The notes beneath the pieces are model-generated. The model was not told where the DNA came from. It saw only the letters and a program-made list of their open reading frames with translations, and made no database searches. From positions 8,019 through 65,003 of the forward strand of contig NZVD01000055.1 of NCBI GenBank assembly GCA_002701385.1: a DNA stretch of 56,985 bases, given 5' to 3'. This document shows positions 56,388 through 56,985 of the stretch, one piece after another (the first letter of the stretch is position 1; every line of letters begins with the position of its first letter). This DNA is from Rhodopirellula sp. Its GTDB lineage: Bacteria; Planctomycetota; Planctomycetia; Pirellulales; Pirellulaceae. Made by a program: the position numbers and the translations under genes.

Positions 56388-56972
56388 ATGAAATACGCTC
56401 CGGTGATTGTCTTGCTCTCTTTTTTATGGGGAGCCGTATATTGGATCTTCGTCACAGATCACCCACCCGATGCATTGGGGTATCCCCATGTGCGTGCTGA
56501 ATTGGCTCAACCTGAAGGTGCATCGAGTCCCGTCATGTACCAGGGCGGGATTGGGCGTGACCGTCATATACAGGTGTCAGGGGCTGGTCTGTTCTTTGGG
56601 TTAGTGACTTTCGTTGGATTCTCGATGTTGATTGCCTGGGGATGCCGTACCCGAAATGCCCGGGAAGAAATTGCAGCGTTCTATTGGAATCTGATGGTGA
56701 TGGTCAGCATTCTTTTCATGGCGGCTTTGATAACAATGTGTACGGTTTATCAGTCCTCTTGGGACAGCCCCTTTGAGCCACATTACTTGGGCGCCTTTCC
56801 TTTTGGAACGACCTTGATGTTTTTGGGGATTTGTGGTGTGCCAGTTGGTTTTATCGCGCTTTATGTTCTGTTCTATCGCGAATTCATTCTGCCCAAAAAG
56901 TCGCAGACTCGATTTGAAGAATTGGTAGCGGCTCGGCAGGCACGTGCAAATCAACCCGAACTGGATTCGTAA
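56388..56972 (+). CDS. four-helix membrane protein, function unknown
   Basis: A 194-residue protein with four hydrophobic segments: PVIVLLSFLWGAVYWIFV, GLFFGLVTFVGFSMLIAWGC, LMVMVSILFMAALITMCTVY and TLMFLGICGVPVGFIALYVLF. A soluble loop of about 45 residues (DALGYPHVRAELAQPEGASSP) lies between the first two. The C-terminal tail is basic and helical (KKSQTRFEELVAARQARA). I do not recognise the family. It ends 13 bases before the window edge. Confidence 0.75.
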   Translation: MKYAPVIVLLSFLWGAVYWIFVTDHPPDALGYPHVRAELAQPEGASSPVMYQGGIGRDRHIQVSGAGLFFGLVTFVGFSMLIAWGCRTRNAREEIAAFYWNLMVMVSILFMAALITMCTVYQSSWDSPFEPHYLGAFPFGTTLMFLGICGVPVGFIALYVLFYREFILPKKSQTRFEELVAARQARANQPELDS

Positions 56973-56985
56973 TGCTGGAATACCG

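Overview
The window looks like chromosome from a planctomycete, probably of the Planctomycetales. Evidence: a DUF1549/DUF1553 gene, a DUF1501 gene and a DUF1080 gene in a row; several Gfo/Idh/MocA oxidoreductases; a Ser/Thr kinase with one membrane segment; a beta-propeller protein with c-type heme motifs; an aroD-aroE fusion; moderate base composition; and many loosely packed genes on both strands. Genus cannot be fixed from sequence alone. No tRNA, rRNA, CRISPR array, insertion sequence or prophage was seen.

Layout. 1-3990 (minus): prolyl oligopeptidase, TIM-barrel sugar isomerase and a Gfo/Idh oxidoreductase cut by the window edge. 4179-7323: ComEC-type DNA uptake channel (plus) facing an ECF sigma factor (minus). 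7641-10535 (minus): gamma-glutamyltransferase-like hydrolase and a Tat-exported oxidoreductase. 10623-14761 (plus): toroid protein with CxxCH, then rpsO and pnp with structured leaders and terminators. 15000-19154 (plus): soluble histidine kinase, sigma-54 response regulator, mutL. 19202-25069: LRR protein (minus), aroDE and aroK (plus), cysteine-less prepilin peptidase and OmpA lipoprotein (minus). 25380-30457: serine acetyltransferase (plus), hisA, hisH and a YfhO-like membrane protein (minus).

30644-38721 (minus) is the F1Fo ATP synthase operon: atpZ-like, atpI-like, atpB, atpF, atpH, atpA, atpG, atpD, atpC. The c-ring gene atpE is absent: only 78 bases separate atpB from atpF, and no c-subunit-like product is visible elsewhere in the window. 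The a and b subunits also carry unusual His/Asp-rich segments. Upstream lie a candidate promoter, a perfect 20-bp palindrome, and a plus-strand terminator with no gene in front of it. These are the most interesting observations in the window.

39564-56972: DUF4912 protein with a Rho-N-like head, LarE, Ser/Thr kinase, di-heme beta-propeller protein translationally coupled to an acyltransferase, small membrane proteins, a likely decayed gene (47582-48255), the DUF1549/DUF1501/DUF1080 set, a zinc-ribbon membrane protein, ychF and a final membrane protein. Most of the window is housekeeping and ordinary planctomycete accessory content; I found no clear defence or biosynthetic island.
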